In this document: positions 35,170 to 47,105 of the stretch, in pieces | Numbering within the stretch: position 1 is the first letter of the stretch | How the letters are laid out: every line of letters starts with the position of its first letter | Assembly (NCBI GenBank): GCA_029204225.1 | Contig: CM055101.1 | Coordinates: 60,967,340 to 61,031,339, forward strand | Direction: 5' to 3' | Length of the DNA stretch: 64,000 nt | Source of the DNA: Diphasiastrum complanatum | Taxonomy: Eukaryota; Streptophyta; Lycopodiopsida; Lycopodiales; Lycopodiaceae | Program-made: the position numbers and the translations under genes | Notes under the pieces: generated by a model | The model's database searches: none | What the model was told of the DNA's origin: nothing | What the model saw: only the letters and a program-made list of their open reading frames with translations

Positions 35170-37275
35170 TCCATGGATTCCTAAGGGAAAGCCAATCCCA
35201 TCGTGGACAAGCTTGATGGATCCAACTACCATCTATGGAAATTTAAGATGAAGACTATGCTAATGGATAAGGAGTTGTATGATGTTGTCACAGGTGCAGA
35301 GACAAGACCCGAAGCAAATGATGCTGCAATATCTCGATGGAAGCTAAAGGATGGCAAGGCTTTCATGCTGATCATCCTCAATATTTTAGACACACAAATC
35401 GACCATGTGTATGAAGCTCAGACTTCCAAGGAATTATGGGACATCTTGAGCACCCTATACAAAGTGCGAGACATAGCTTCCAAGCTCCATCTCAACAGAA
35501 AATTCTTCTCTCTCAAAATGACAAATGGTGATTCCATACAAAATCACATCAACTAGTCCAAGAACCTGCTACAACAAATGGCCAATGTCAGATCTTTCAT
35601 AGATGATCAAGACGCAATAATGACACTGTTTTCAAGCTTGCCAATGTTGTATGATAACTGGGTGATGATGATCACCACACACCCAGAGCTGACTTTGTCA
35701 CGAGTCATTATGATGTTGCTGCAGGAAGAGACAAGAAGGAATGAATCTTTTAGTTCCTCTACTATTGACTCTCATGCCCTATACACCAAAAAGAATTCGA
35801 ACAAGTAGAAGAAGAGAGGCTCAAAGCCACAAAAGCCGAATCAGAAGCCGACACAAAATCGTCAAGGGCAGTCAAAGCCGCCGACAAAGAAGAAGTTGTT
35901 TTGTAGATACTGCAAACAAACCAACCATGAGATTCAGGATTGTTGCATCCTACAAGCCAAGAACAACAACAAAGGACAATCAAATCAGATGGCAAATGCA
36001 GTTGCAGAAGCATCCTAGCCAAATCTGGAACTGGATCACGATGCATTCATGACAAGCCATCAAGAAGCATCAAACAACAACTCCTGGTTTCTTGATTTCG
36101 GAGCCACTCAGCATATGACTAGTCATATCGGCTGTTTTGATATCTATACACCTTACAGTACCAAAAAGTTTGTTCACTTGGGCGACAATAGCACACAAGC
36201 TATTAGAGGTGAAGGTACGATAAGATTAAGCTTTTTCAATGATCAATCCAAACAACTTTCAAGTGTCCTTCATGTACCAAATCTTTCTACAAATCTACTC
36301 TCTGTTAGCAGAATTACAAATTTAGGACACAAAGTAGAATTCGAATCAGATCAATGCAAAGTAGTCGATAGGACAGGCAAGATCCTAGCACTCGTAAGGA
36401 GTCATAGATACTTGTACAAATTACGTCATTGCTTTGCTACCTCTAATCAAGCTCTCAGTACTTTTGTGAAGATCAATAAAAGTTTACTTTGGCATTATAG
36501 AATTGGTCACTTGAATCATTCTTCTGTACAGCACATGTCTAAGCAGTCTATTGTACTCAATCTTGACTATCCAGATAGAAAAGTCAAATTACTTGTATTT
36601 CAAAACTGTATAGTCAGTGAACAGGCTAGAAAACCTTTTAGATCAAGCCATCAGTATTTTGCTAGAGGATTGTTAGATATTGTACATACAAACATATGTG
36701 TCCCAATGTAGAATCTTTCATTGAATGATGCAAATTATTTTATCACTTTTATTGATGAAATTTCCAAAAGGACGATGGTGTACTTTATCAAGAAGAAATC
36801 CGAAGCTTTCAACTTCAAAATCTTCAAGGAGCATGCAAAGAAAGAAACTGGTAAGAAGATCAAAGCCTTGAGGTCCGACAATGGTGGAGAGTATATCTCT
36901 ATTGAATTCAAGGAGTACTGCCAAAGCCAAGACATTGAACAACATGAACAACAGTTTGTCACTCCCTTTTCGCCCCAGTCCAATGGCTTAGCTGAGAGGA
37001 AAAATCGTACCTTGGTCTAGTCAGCCAAATGCATGTTGGCACACACATCATTAGCACATGCATCATTGCCAAAGAGCTTCTGGGCTGAAGCTATTTCCAC
37101 TATAGCTTACATCCAAAACAGTTTTTTGACTAAGGCCCTCTCAAACAAAACACCCCATGAGGTTTGGACAGGATCTAAGCCTTCAGTGAAGAATCTATGA
37201 GTATTCGGTTGCATCGCCTACGCGTAGATTCCAAAGGAGACAAGGAATAAATTCAACTTCCAAAGTCTATAGATC
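35170..37275 (+). pseudogene. Ty1/copia gag-protease-integrase, truncated and mutated
   Basis: Gag starts near 35203: LDGSNYHLWKFKMKTML, KELWDILSTLY, SLPMLYDNWVMMI and a zinc knuckle CRYCKQTNHEIQDC (CX2CX4HX4C, about 35905). Protease: WFLDFGATQHMTS (36088), where the usual DSGA is DFGA. Pre-integrase: LWHYRIGHLNHSS; the first Cys of the CxxC pair is missing (FQNC). Integrase core: LLDIVHTNICVPM has Asn where the first catalytic Asp normally stands, RSDNGGEYIS keeps the second Asp, and SPQSNGLAERKN keeps the Glu. The copy ends near 37270 (TPHEVWTGSKPS, VFGCIAYA) before the RT. In-frame stops at about 35554, 35808, 36018, 36709, 37018. It is dead but unusually easy to read. Confidence 0.9.
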
Positions 37276-37348
37276 ATTTTGATCAGTTATACTTCCACTA
37301 AAAATACCTATAAAGTTAGAAATCAGAGTTAATCTGATATACATTTCA

Positions 37349-37693
37349 TGTTAGCTCTCGGGCACTGATCCCATAGCTGGCTACTTGGGTCAGCCGAGTA
37401 GCCATACTGGTAGGAAAAGTTAGCCTGTACAGAGTTATTTACAGTACTTGCTATAATTGGGGGCACGTTCCAAGTTTGTCGGTCAAATTCGGCCATATTG
37501 GGCCGGACCTGACAGGTGGTAAGCCAATTTTAGAACACCTGCCTTTTCATGCAATTTGTGAATACTCTATGTGTATAATGTTTCTTTGTAATGTATTAAC
37601 TTTTGTTGTGCCATCTATGGGAGCTTGTGAGGAGTGGCTATGGTGATTGTGTGATGTGATCTGCATACTGCACTAGATTCTATCGGAATTGCA
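37349..37693 (+). repeat. LTR, about 345 bp
   Basis: TGTTAGCTCTCGG...GAATTGCA, followed after 3 bases by a perfect iMet PBS. It interrupts or abuts the end of the copia integrase remnant. Confidence 0.55.
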
Positions 37694-37696
37694 ACT

Positions 37697-37708
37697 TGGT
37701 ATCAGAGC
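37697..37708 (+). promoter_or_regulatory. Primer-binding site (iMet type)
   Basis: TGGTATCAGAGC, three bases after the LTR end. Confidence 0.88.
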
Positions 37709-40700
37709 GTCAGGGTGTTGCAGGTATGCACGATCCGATGGAGCTATGGGATAGCGTCTTTCACCAGGAGAAATAGCACTCAGAGCGTCTAAGAAGAGAG
37801 GACTCCATACGGGGTGTAGGCAGTCCAGATGGCTAGAGACAACAAAGCTCCTTCGATCGAAACTTTGGGGAAGATCAGAACGATCGTCGTAGGTGGATTC
37901 TGGGGAGAATTCACGGAGAAACTTGCAGTTTCGATGGTTTCTGGGAAATCATCGGTGGTGGCTTCATAATTCACTGTGTGGATAGCCCTTTGGTGCAATG
38001 GGGCTTGCAGAGGGTCTGCAAAGAGCAATGAATGACAAGAATAGCAATTTACAGGGATTGATTGGGTGGAAAACTGAGGAAATTTGAAAAATTTCTAGTT
38101 TTGTCAGGTGTTGACGAATTTCTGGGAAATCAGACTAATTGGAGTCAATACCGCACCGATTTTGGAGATGTAAGTTCCATTAGAACACCGGAGGTAGGGC
38201 GACCTCAGTGTGGTGAAGAGCTACAAGTGAAAGCTCAAGGCAAGGCTGAGCAAAGCCCAAGAAAACCTCTTCTTCCTCATGACTAGGGTTTACAGGCAGA
38301 AAACTGTGGATTTTGGTTGTAGGAGATCATTTCTGGCACTGTAGGTGCATGATGGTGGGCCCCCTAGTGCTGCTAACGAGTGGCTAAGAGGCCATTGTTA
38401 GCCATAAAGAATGTTAAGAGCAATTATGTTGTTCTTAGTCTGTGGAAGAATGCTTTGGCTGGGGTTTCAAGAGAGAAATTGATTGATCTCTCACTGTAGA
38501 AAACCATTTATGGTGCTGTGAAATTGTACAGCTAGACGCCATGATGTAATCAAGTAGCTGTCAAACAGCTGTGGGCGGCCGCATGCCAGGAAGAGCGCTA
38601 GATCAGGTTTTCCATCGGACAGCCAATGAGCCATAGCTAGCAATAAGCAAGGCGGCGGAGGAGGAGAGGCGATGGATCGGTCACGCACTGCCAACAAGAA
38701 GTAGTGCATAGTGCATATTGGCATTTGGCGGACGCATGAGCGGGTTCAGATGCACAAAATGGTGCATGGCAATTGGATTGAGTTTAAAGATGATCGACGA
38801 GCATGATTGGAAGTTTAGGGAACTACATCAGCCGTCAGATTGAAACCAATGGTAAAGATGTGATTGAAAGAGGACCTTGAAAGGTTGAAGTGGGTTTGTG
38901 AAGGATTCCCATTAAAAATCTTCAATTGGAAATTCAATTTGGACCCGAAGCTCTAAAAGGGCACTTCTTCATTAAAAATCTTCATTACAAAGAACCAGTT
39001 CATTTTGCAAGCAATTCCTTTGGAAAGGGATAACCTTGGCTAGAAGGCACCTATTTTGGCCATCTTTGGGCCAAAATGACCCCTGAAACTGCTGCTCAGA
39101 GCCAGCGGACAGAGCAACGTCACAAAGTAGGGAGAAATGTGTTTCAGGGTGTTTTCATCACCATTCTATCAAGCGGAGTGCGGGTGACCTAGTGATGGGC
39201 TACATTCGCTATTTGGGTACTGTAGGGCCAATTTGGGGCCATTTTTGGCTGGTGAAACCTGCTACAGGATGGTACAATGAGGCATTATCGCTTCAAAATC
39301 ATTATTACTTACTCCTGACAGGGTAACAAGGCGGCAAGCAATCACAGGTGAGAGGTAGGCATGGTATGCCGGTTACAGGTGAAAAATTCTTGTGATCAGG
39401 TTCAACTCTTGGGGTTAGAATCGACCAACGTTACGTAGCATTTGGGAGGAACGCTCTCACAAGCATGATCGGCGATGGTATTGTCGAGTCAGGTGATAGC
39501 TGCATTGACACACGAATCTGTAGCTTGGAAATTTCTTGTTCGGAGGGAAATATGGACTAGCTTGGAGGTGCACACATTTTGGCAATCACAGGTGATGGAA
39601 GTGCGAGGTGGTGCCAGTTGAAATCCATTGGGCAAGATAGTGGACTTGAATTGGACGAGCTGTGTGTGGGACACGCAGAGGATGAAGAACGGGTCGGTAA
39701 TCACACTTTGCTCTTGGTGAGTGGTGAGTGTGATGATTTTGCGGTTTTTTAGTAGGTAAGTCAATTTTGATCAAGCCATTTTAGCTGTGGAGCAGTGTAT
39801 CAGGTTTGTCATTGAAGAGATACACTTCAACTACCAGAGTGGATAAGTCAAGTCAATTTGCCATATCAGTATTGCATCAAGGATGCAAATTTCAGTGATG
39901 ACAGGGTGCAGATCGTTTGGTTTAGGCCATGGAAGATTTGACAGGGTCACTTGGAGGGATATTGGCATGCATAGTCATGTGAAGGACTTGATGGTGGCTT
40001 TGGAGTTCACATCTCAGTGTATTCTCAGGGAGTGGTTTGGAACCATTCACAGAAGCAGCTTGGAGCTAGCTTGGGGGAATACAGGTGGGAACTGCAGGGT
40101 AGATGCTTAGATCTTTGTCATCAGGGATGGCATTGGGATACTTGGTAGGGATAGCACTGCAAGATGACATGGGATGATCATCAGGGGGCAACTATTTCAT
40201 ATTGGACTGGAGTCATTGGCATGGACAGGACTTACAAGTGAGATTCATGATGGAATCAGGAAGATGTAAACGCAAATGGACAAAGTGTGAAGCTTTGAGA
40301 GCCAGCTCTAGGTTGGAGAGCTGATGGAGATCGCATGGGGTGTGATCGGAGGGCAAACACTATGATGAGTATTTTGCTAGCGATCTACTGGACGAGACAC
40401 TGATGGCAAGGACTTAATGGTGTGCTCATTTGGGAGTACAAGATGGCATTACAGCAGGGGGCCAGTTTTGGATATTGGCATCGATGGGGAGACATCTACC
40501 ATCACGGGCATGGATAAGCTACCTATAACTTTCATGCATTTGGTTGTATTTGCAGGAGTCTAGGCTTGGCATGGGTGTTGGAATTTCCATGGTACAGATT
40601 CTCAAGTGGTGAGATCAGGGATAAGCCTAGAGGAAGTCACTTAGATCCATATACCTCAGTACGATCAGAGAGACATTAGTCTCGGGATCCTGTGAGCGGT

Positions 40701-41470
40701 GACTCAAGAATATGCTTGCATTGGCATTGTGTCGGGTGGCACATAGCCAGGGAGAGCGAGCAGATGCTAGGATCCAGGTGGAGCAGGTGATGCTTTGGAG
40801 TTCAGCTTGTCTAGCAGGATGGTGACCAGGATTGGAGATATCAGGTGAGCATAGTATGTGGATGACGAGTCCATTGGGGTGGCACTCATGGAGATACTAT
40901 AGTTGCTCAGGTATGACATGTCATTGAATGTATGGACGATGTTATTCAGCTGGTGCATCATGTGGTGACCTAGGGACGGGTCAAGCCTACTTGGAGGTAG
41001 GTGGCATGGAGTGTACCTAGGGTGGTACATATCATGAGGGCATGGAGTGCATTATGGGGTGATGTGGATCCAGCATGCCCATGGTTGTGAGCCAACGTGG
41101 ATGGAGATGGTTGCTCAGGGAGTGACAACTGATATTTTGGCGAGTGATCAGGTGAGCTGCATGGTTATATGCAAAGTTATCTCCAGGGTGGCATCACATG
41201 TTATTTCTATTCATCATTTTTTGGCGAGCAAGATGTAGCTTATGGTTAGATTCAGTTGGAGTCTAGTTGCACTACAGGTGGACAGATTCTTGGGGAGCTA
41301 TCGACGGGTAAGTTCTGGAGCTATCCTACCTGATATGCTATGGATCATGAGTGAGTTATTCATCACGATAGTGGATCTAGTTTGTATTTTCTTTGGCTTG
41401 GACGCTATGATGGATACAGTGTTGGTGAGGTAGGCTCCATATCAGAGTGGTTTCGTACTTTTTCTGTTAG
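37709..41470 (+). mobile_element. Noncoding interior of a possible non-autonomous (LARD-like) LTR element
   Basis: 3.7 kb directly after an LTR and PBS with no ORF above 91 codons and no gag or pol motif on either strand. Composition is even and G-rich on the + strand (many GGCATGG, GGTGATCAGG, GGAGCAGG words), unlike both the AT-rich spacers and the coding remnants. A large noncoding interior is the definition of LARD elements. The 3' LTR was not identified, so the right boundary is only where sequence character changes, about 41.45 kb. Confidence 0.4.
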
Positions 41471-41474
41471 TTCA

Positions 41475-42299
41475 GATCCCAGATGATGAGGAAGTTTCTG
41501 CTGCTGACCAACCTATGGCATCATCCTCTGTTCAGTCAGCTATTAAGGATATTAGTCACTTCCTTATTGACACCCCTGATAAGAAAAGTGGCTTTATTGA
41601 TGTAAATACTGATGTGCTTCAGGATTCTTTTATTGGCCAAAATACATCTGCTGATGAATCGATCCCTATTGTCTAAATGTCTTTTCAATTTGTCTGTATA
41701 TTATATAAATAATGATGTATATTTTTCTACAGTTGATTTATGTAAATTTTTTGGCTATCGTGAAGATGAGGTTCTATGTTTATTATCCAGCACAATTTTC
41801 GAATTCTCTGACTTTGTAGATTTTGAAACAGATGACCTTGTTGCTGGAATTGATTTGTTGATGAGGAGGGACCTATGACCGGTAAAGAATGCCTGACTAA
41901 GACTTTATCAAATATTGTTGAGGATGGGCGAGGCGGACCATCCGATGAAGAATTCACGACATTTCAATCCCAGATGGGCTTCCCTTGTCCATCATTAATG
42001 CATTTCATTGATGATTCCACTTCAGTAGGTGGTCATTAAATTGATCATCCTGATCTGGTTGCTGATGATGATGAAGAATGTGTAAGTGTTTAAACTTTCT
42101 TGCATTAGAATGTTTTTAACCACTGAATGTGTTTTTTCTAACATATTTCTTATTGCAGGATGCTCTCATAATTGATGATTTTGCTGCGAGACAAGGTGGT
42201 TTCAGACAACATGCATCCTCGTTCCAGAGGGGTAGTGGAATTGGCCACTATCTTAGGCATTTCCTGAAAATGAGATCTGTATTGCTCATTCGAAGTTGA
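41475..42299 (+). pseudogene. Unidentified spliced gene remnant (upstream of copy B)
   Basis: Not recognised. Exon-like stretches: 41475-41676 (IPDDEEVSAADQPMASSS, IKDISHFLIDTPDKK, stop), about 41875-42081 (TGKECLTKTLSNIV, DEEFTTFQSQMGFP, one TAA, DHPDLVADDDEEC; donor GTAAGT), and 42159-42299 (acceptor TATTGCAG; DALIIDDFAARQGGF, ASSFQRGSGIGHYL). The intron 42082-42158 is canonical and keeps phase 0. A further open frame at 42367-42594 has YSLYSTYIELSGNKDN and HLLDAYSSREFLHDN. Acidic, Ser-rich composition. It may be the 5' part of the gene ending at 44015, but no overlapping homologue supports that. Confidence 0.4.
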
Positions 42300-42802
42300 G
42301 CCCCGTTGGGGAGAGTCTTATAATGGCAGTTAAAGCTTTATCATTTTTATCTAGGAGGACATAAATTTGTTAAGACAAATAATCATTTTTGTCAAAAGAT
42401 CTGATGTTTTGAACATTCTAGGTTTTAGTGATGGGAATGTTCCTTTAAGGAGCTCCCATTATTCATTGTATTCCACTTATATTGAACTTAGTGGAAATAA
42501 GGATAATGCACATCTATTAGATGCATACTCTAGCAGAGAATTTCTTCATGACAATACTGCCATAGAATCTGACACACAAGCTGATGATGAATAGTGGACA
42601 CTTTGCATTTTGTTATAATACAATCAATACATTTACATTGAGTATTTCTCCTCTCTTGTTCACTAAATTTGCAAGCAATTTTGAACATGTCATGCTTTGA
42701 TGACAATGATGATCTTCTACTCAGCAATCATCTAATTTTCTCTTCTTGTATGAACTTGCATGCTTTTCTAAACTTGTTGTATTGTGTGGACTTTGTTATA
42801 TG

Positions 42803-43319
42803 TCAAATCTGAACTCTGTGGTAGAACCACTGAAACAATTGACAAATGTAGTTTCGTTTTTCATTGGTTCCTCTATGTTGTGTATTTCGATGAAATGTTG
42901 CTCGTGCTTGCCAATTTATTAATGTGACTTCTCCATCCCTTGTGACGACCATACACTCAAGCTTCCATATGTGTTTGCAAAAAATGTTGTATGATCTCTT
43001 AGTATGCGCTGCATATGTCAAAATCATAATGTTAGTCTTATGTTTGGGTCTAAATATATATGAAAAATTGAAAGCATCTTGAAGAATTTATACTAACTAT
43101 GTAATGAGTGATGTGATCTTCTCCCCATGCTTTTGATACTGCATTAACAAACTCGACACAAGTCCTTTGGACAACTTTCTTATCAATATCAAAGTATTTA
43201 TCTTTTCTTAAAATAGCAATCATACTATATTGCTGATAAAAATAGTTTAGTGGGTAAATTAGAGCCATATCCTTTACCAGACTTTTCGAGTGAGGAATGA
43301 ATTTCTCCTGATTCAGCAA
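42803..43319 (-). pseudogene. Two minus-strand exon-like frames, unidentified
   Basis: 43319-43050 reads EKFIPHSKSLVKDMALIY, DKYFDIDKKVVQRTCVEF and SKAWGEDHITHYI. 43027-42803 reads MILTYAAHTKRSYN, HIWKLECMVVTRDGEV. Composition is protein-like, particularly the first, and the opposite strand is full of stops. No family recognised. Orientation is opposite to copy B, which starts 150 bp to the right. Confidence 0.3.
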
Positions 43320-43468
43320 TTTTAGAAAGTTTTTGATCTAGACCTTTATATGGATACTCAAAGTATATTAAAATGTAGCACTGGTTCAAAGAATAATAGA
43401 TTAAGTTGGTATCTACCTTTTACTATTTTTATTGATTTTTTTTCCAAATGCAATGGTGAACGAAAACA

Positions 43469-44015
43469 ATGTTTATTTGTAAGGACTTGAGTGATGAAAT
43501 AATCGCCGAGTTGTTGGATGATGGTTGGGATATGAAACAAAATCAGCAAGTTGAGTGTAGAGTATGTAACTCATCAATGAAATTAAGATATCACATCGAA
43601 AAACAAATGCTCACTTTGCTGCTGCATTATAGAAGATGGATAAAATGTAAAAATGAGTGGAAGCCACTTGATCAAGATTTTGCAATAAACCATCAAGAGC
43701 AACTTCAAAACAACAATGAAAAGAAATGACAGCATTCTTGCTATGGTTGAGATTGAGGAAGATTGGTGTCTCAATCACACTCGATCATAACCAGACATGT
43801 TGCAATTTGATCTATCTCAGTACTATCAATTTTGATTGAATGGTGTAAAGGTACGTTATGCCATATGAATTTTTTTCATTTTTTACATTTCTTAGTCAAT
43901 CAGCTTTACAAGATAAATGAACTTAAACAATTTCTCTTGTGCAGGTAAGAGCAAGGCAAGAAAAGCATATAAATGCAAAGACATAGGAACATCCATCGAA
44001 ATTGAAGATCCATAA
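43469..44015 (+). pseudogene. Two-copy unknown family, copy B: C-terminal exons
   Basis: Plus strand. Exon 43469-43850: MFICKDLSDEIIAELLDDG, then W-DMKQNQQVECRV, RYHIEKQMLTLLLHY, KNEWKPLDQDFA, a frameshift, NDSILAMVEIEEDWCLN, LQFDLSQYYQF and LNGVK, with two stops in the last third. Donor GTACGT. The last exon, 43945-44015 (acceptor TGTGCAG), reads VRARQEKHI, a frameshift, KCKDIGTSIEIEDP-stop. Copy A has the same blocks in the same order, an exon of 381 versus 382 bp and an intron at the same NGxx|VR position. Both copies are broken at different places, so they decayed independently from a gene that once coded. Function unknown. Confidence 0.6.
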
Positions 44016-44101
44016 AATTTGAACAGTGTAATTTTGTATTATGTCATATAATTTTTTGTATACATCATGTTTGATAATATATGAACCACTCATCTTGAGT
44101 A

Positions 44102-44478
44102 TCATTGTGCAAGCTGAGGGTCTTTCTTTTCTATGATCTCTAAATCCATTTCTCCAGTTGGAAGTAACTTTGGTGGTGGAGAACACTCTGTAATTGCAAC
44201 TGGATACGAATTTTCGATAACAAGTTTTATTGTCTCCTACCGGAAATGCATTATCTCCATTGGGGAGATCTACGGGCATTTGAACTGCAAAAAACAAAAA
44301 CACAAGTACATATTATTAATCAAGAATAAGTTATTGAGAATTATGAATATCTGATTTTGATTCTGAATTAATAGATTACCTCTAGGAGATTTGGAAGCTT
44401 ATCTTGTAGTGCAAGCCAATTAAATTTTTTTTTGGCATTGTATACCATATACCACTCATAGCTAACAAAGTCAAGCTG
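44102..44478 (-). pseudogene. Unidentified spliced gene remnant convergent with copy B
   Basis: Minus strand. Exon 44478-44380 (99 bp; QLDFVSYEWYMVYN, NWLALQDKLPNLLE; donor GTAATC) and exon 44284-44102 (acceptor TTTTTTGCAG; QMPVDLPNGDNAFPVG, a frameshift, ETIKLVIENSYPVA, SPPPKLLPTGEMDLEI, DPQLAQ-stop). Direct splicing gives an early stop (FKCP-TAG), so the copy is broken. It ends 87 bp from the end of copy B. No family recognised. Confidence 0.35.
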
Positions 44479-44499
44479 CTGGGAGGACTATAGTGTTCA

Positions 44500-46650
44500 A
44501 ATATATACGAAGGTTAGAAAATAAAATTTTAACTTAATGGAATATCGGATCAACGCGCACGAGATGATATGAAATCTACAAAGACTACAAGTGCGCGTCG
44601 AACTGATATTAAATAAATTTTACCTATGCATCAACCATTTTAAGCTTTGTATAGGATGTTGCACCTGGTACTAGAAAGAGTTTTAATACTTTCTTGATAT
44701 GGCTCCTCGTTTTTTTGTGGGTGCAACAAGCTTTATAAAGAAGTCAAGTTTGTTTTGGAATTTGTTCATAGAAAATAGGTTAACGTGCCATGTGTCATTT
44801 ACAAAGGGTAATATATTCTATAAATTATTGTTTCAAAATTTGTTTGTACAACCATCAATGCACCCCGTGCCATTTTTTTTTGTTACGATTTATCCTATAT
44901 TTAGGGGATGGTAGATATAACAAACAACTCTATTCAACTGCTATGATGGACATGAGTCATTTCTCAAATGTGTCATTTCTCAAAGGACGACCTACTCCAT
45001 ACATTAATTTAAAAAGCTTCATAAAGAAGATGCTTGTTTCCCTCAACTTGCAACTTTCTCTCCATTCATTTATTTATAAGTGAAGCCTAGCCTCCATGCG
45101 ACTTCACTCCACTTGGTTACTTTTGGACAACATACTACTTAAATGTCAATGGCATCTAAGGCATATTATGCAAAAATAGAAGTAATCTTATTATTTGGGA
45201 GAATGGACACTCTATTAAATGGATTGTCCATTTTACATCTATATTGAACAACTTATAAATATACATGCAAAGATGGGTTTTCTATTTACAAATTTTTACT
45301 TAAAAATAACCTGCTATTAACTCTATGGAATGGGTCTGCACCTTGGCCATGGCCTCCTCCTACCTAAGCTTGCAAAAGGAGCAGAAAGCACTCATTCCAT
45401 AATGCAACTTAATTTCCTTTCAACGCCATGGGACAATTGCATCCACTATAGAAAGCTTTAAAAATGGTCATTTGTAAGTCTCTCTCTCTCTCCCTCTCTC
45501 TCTCTTTTGAAGACACCATTGGTTTTATGCCCAGTCAAACGATGAAGTTAACAGCCAAAGCAAAGAAGAATGACTTCAAAGCTAAATGTACTAGGTATCC
45601 TTCACGAGGAGGCTGGTTACTGATGGTAGTAGGCTGAGTGTGGGAGTGGGGAAACTTGCTACAAGATGGTAGCCAGCCGTTGGATGAAGGATACCTTACT
45701 AGCGGTTGCAGATGGACGGCTGAGATTAAACCCTTTGTGAGGCCCTGTTATGGGCTTCTCTTGAATAACCACAACATGCCACATGTATTTACTCCTAAAG
45801 GGAGAAGTCCTCAATGTGTGGCTAAGGGAGGAGTGCAAAGAGAGTGTATTCTAGAACCTTTCCACCGAATTTCAGTGTTTTCAAAAACCCTAAATGCAAA
45901 GCTAGATCAAATAAAAAACCCTAAATGAGTTCTCTCCACGCACATTCTCTTCTCACATTTATCTATATAACATGATACACATGAGATTCTCATCATTATT
46001 ATTCTTATACTTTTGCATTCGGATTTTGGTTTTGTGATTTGCTCACTCACGTGGAGAGGCGGCAAAAGTAGATGCCAAATTGCAGACGATCCAAGAACAA
46101 CGCCCGCCAATGCAACTTAAAAAAAGGTTTTTCTGTAGAAAAACAAAACATGTCCTCGTGCCTTTCTTACGGATTCTGAAGGCTGACAACACTAAAAGCT
46201 AATCCTGAACGCTGCTCGAGAAAGACCTTCACTTTTACGGAAATATTCTCCCTCCTTTTTATGCACAGATTGCTCAATTTCGAGCTAGATACAGGGCATG
46301 CTGTGCTACTCTTAGAATTGGAGTATTATTCAAGTTTTGAAATAGCTGTGTTTGATCAGCAGTCTAGCTACAACCTTTTCATTTTAAAGCTGCAATATAT
46401 ATATGTATATCCTGCAGAGTCCAGGTGTGAGTGCATTCAGCAGTAAGCAGTACAATTATGTATGATACATGATGAAAGACGCCTGCTGGATCATGAATCA
46501 TGAATGCTTGAGCAGCAGTTGCGGTGCCTGGGAGACTGATGAGGATCACGCTTAACGCAAGCTCCTATGACAAAACAATAACAAAAAACAGAAACATCAA
46601 TTTCAACATATTATGGACACCCTTATAAATCACTCATTGCTCGCTTTATG
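44500..46650. other. Spacer
   Basis: A short CT-rich tract at 45479-45505. Frames at 44699-44914, 44790-45083 and 45638-45928 (+) have no motif; the last (96 aa, CRWTAEIKPFVRPCYG) has fair composition but no support. Otherwise nothing recognised. Confidence 0.5.
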
Positions 46651-46689
46651 CTATATCTCCCACTCTTTAGGGTTTAGCTCCAAAACCCT

Positions 46690-47105
46690 AGTCTGGATTT
46701 TAGGGCTTTTCAGCCCTTTGCCTTCACATGACCATGTTAGGGCGTCTTTCCACGGTCACTCCCTCACATGTGAAGGTGACCTCAATCACGAGAATGCTTC
46801 TTGGTTTCCAAGGGGAGGCTCGAACCTGAAACCAAAGAAACTAAATCACGAGAATGGGTGGGCACCCGCGTGAATGGGCTTGCAAAAATCCTAAAAATTA
46901 GGTGCTAGAGAGAACAAGTGAACTCGTTCTTCCAAGGCATTGTGTTCACCGGAGCAGTGACGCACACATTCACTGCCCTAGTGAACGGGCCACATGGAAA
47001 GACGCCCGTACGAGATGTATTGAAGGTTTGCTTTAAGGGGCAAATGTAGCTAGCTCTTGGGTGATAACCCAAATTTTTAGGATTTTCAAAAAAGCCCTAA
47101 AAAGC
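46690..47105. mobile_element. MITE-like element with nested inverted repeats
   Basis: TTTTAGGGCTTTT at 46698-46710 pairs with AAAAGCCCTAAAA at 47090-47102 (13/13), and inside it GGGCGTCTTTCCA at 46740-46752 pairs with TGGAAAGACGCCC at 46995-47007 (13/13). About 400 bp, no coding capacity. The outer flank also holds CTCTTTAGGGTTTAG and CCAAAACCCTAG. Target-site duplications were not identified, so MITE is a structural guess. Confidence 0.55.

Noticed and set aside
42159-42594. Glycine-rich ASSFQRGSGIGHYL followed by a YSLYSTYIEL segment, reminiscent of polinton/adenovirus-like small capsid protein and capsid protein order
   Set aside because: The resemblance is a short pattern only, the exon has canonical plant splice sites on its left, there is no room for a capsid N-terminus, and no PolB, ATPase, protease or integrase of a polinton is nearby.
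46660-46700. Interstitial telomere repeat
   Set aside because: Only one to two imperfect TTTAGGG-like units, insufficient for a telomeric tract.
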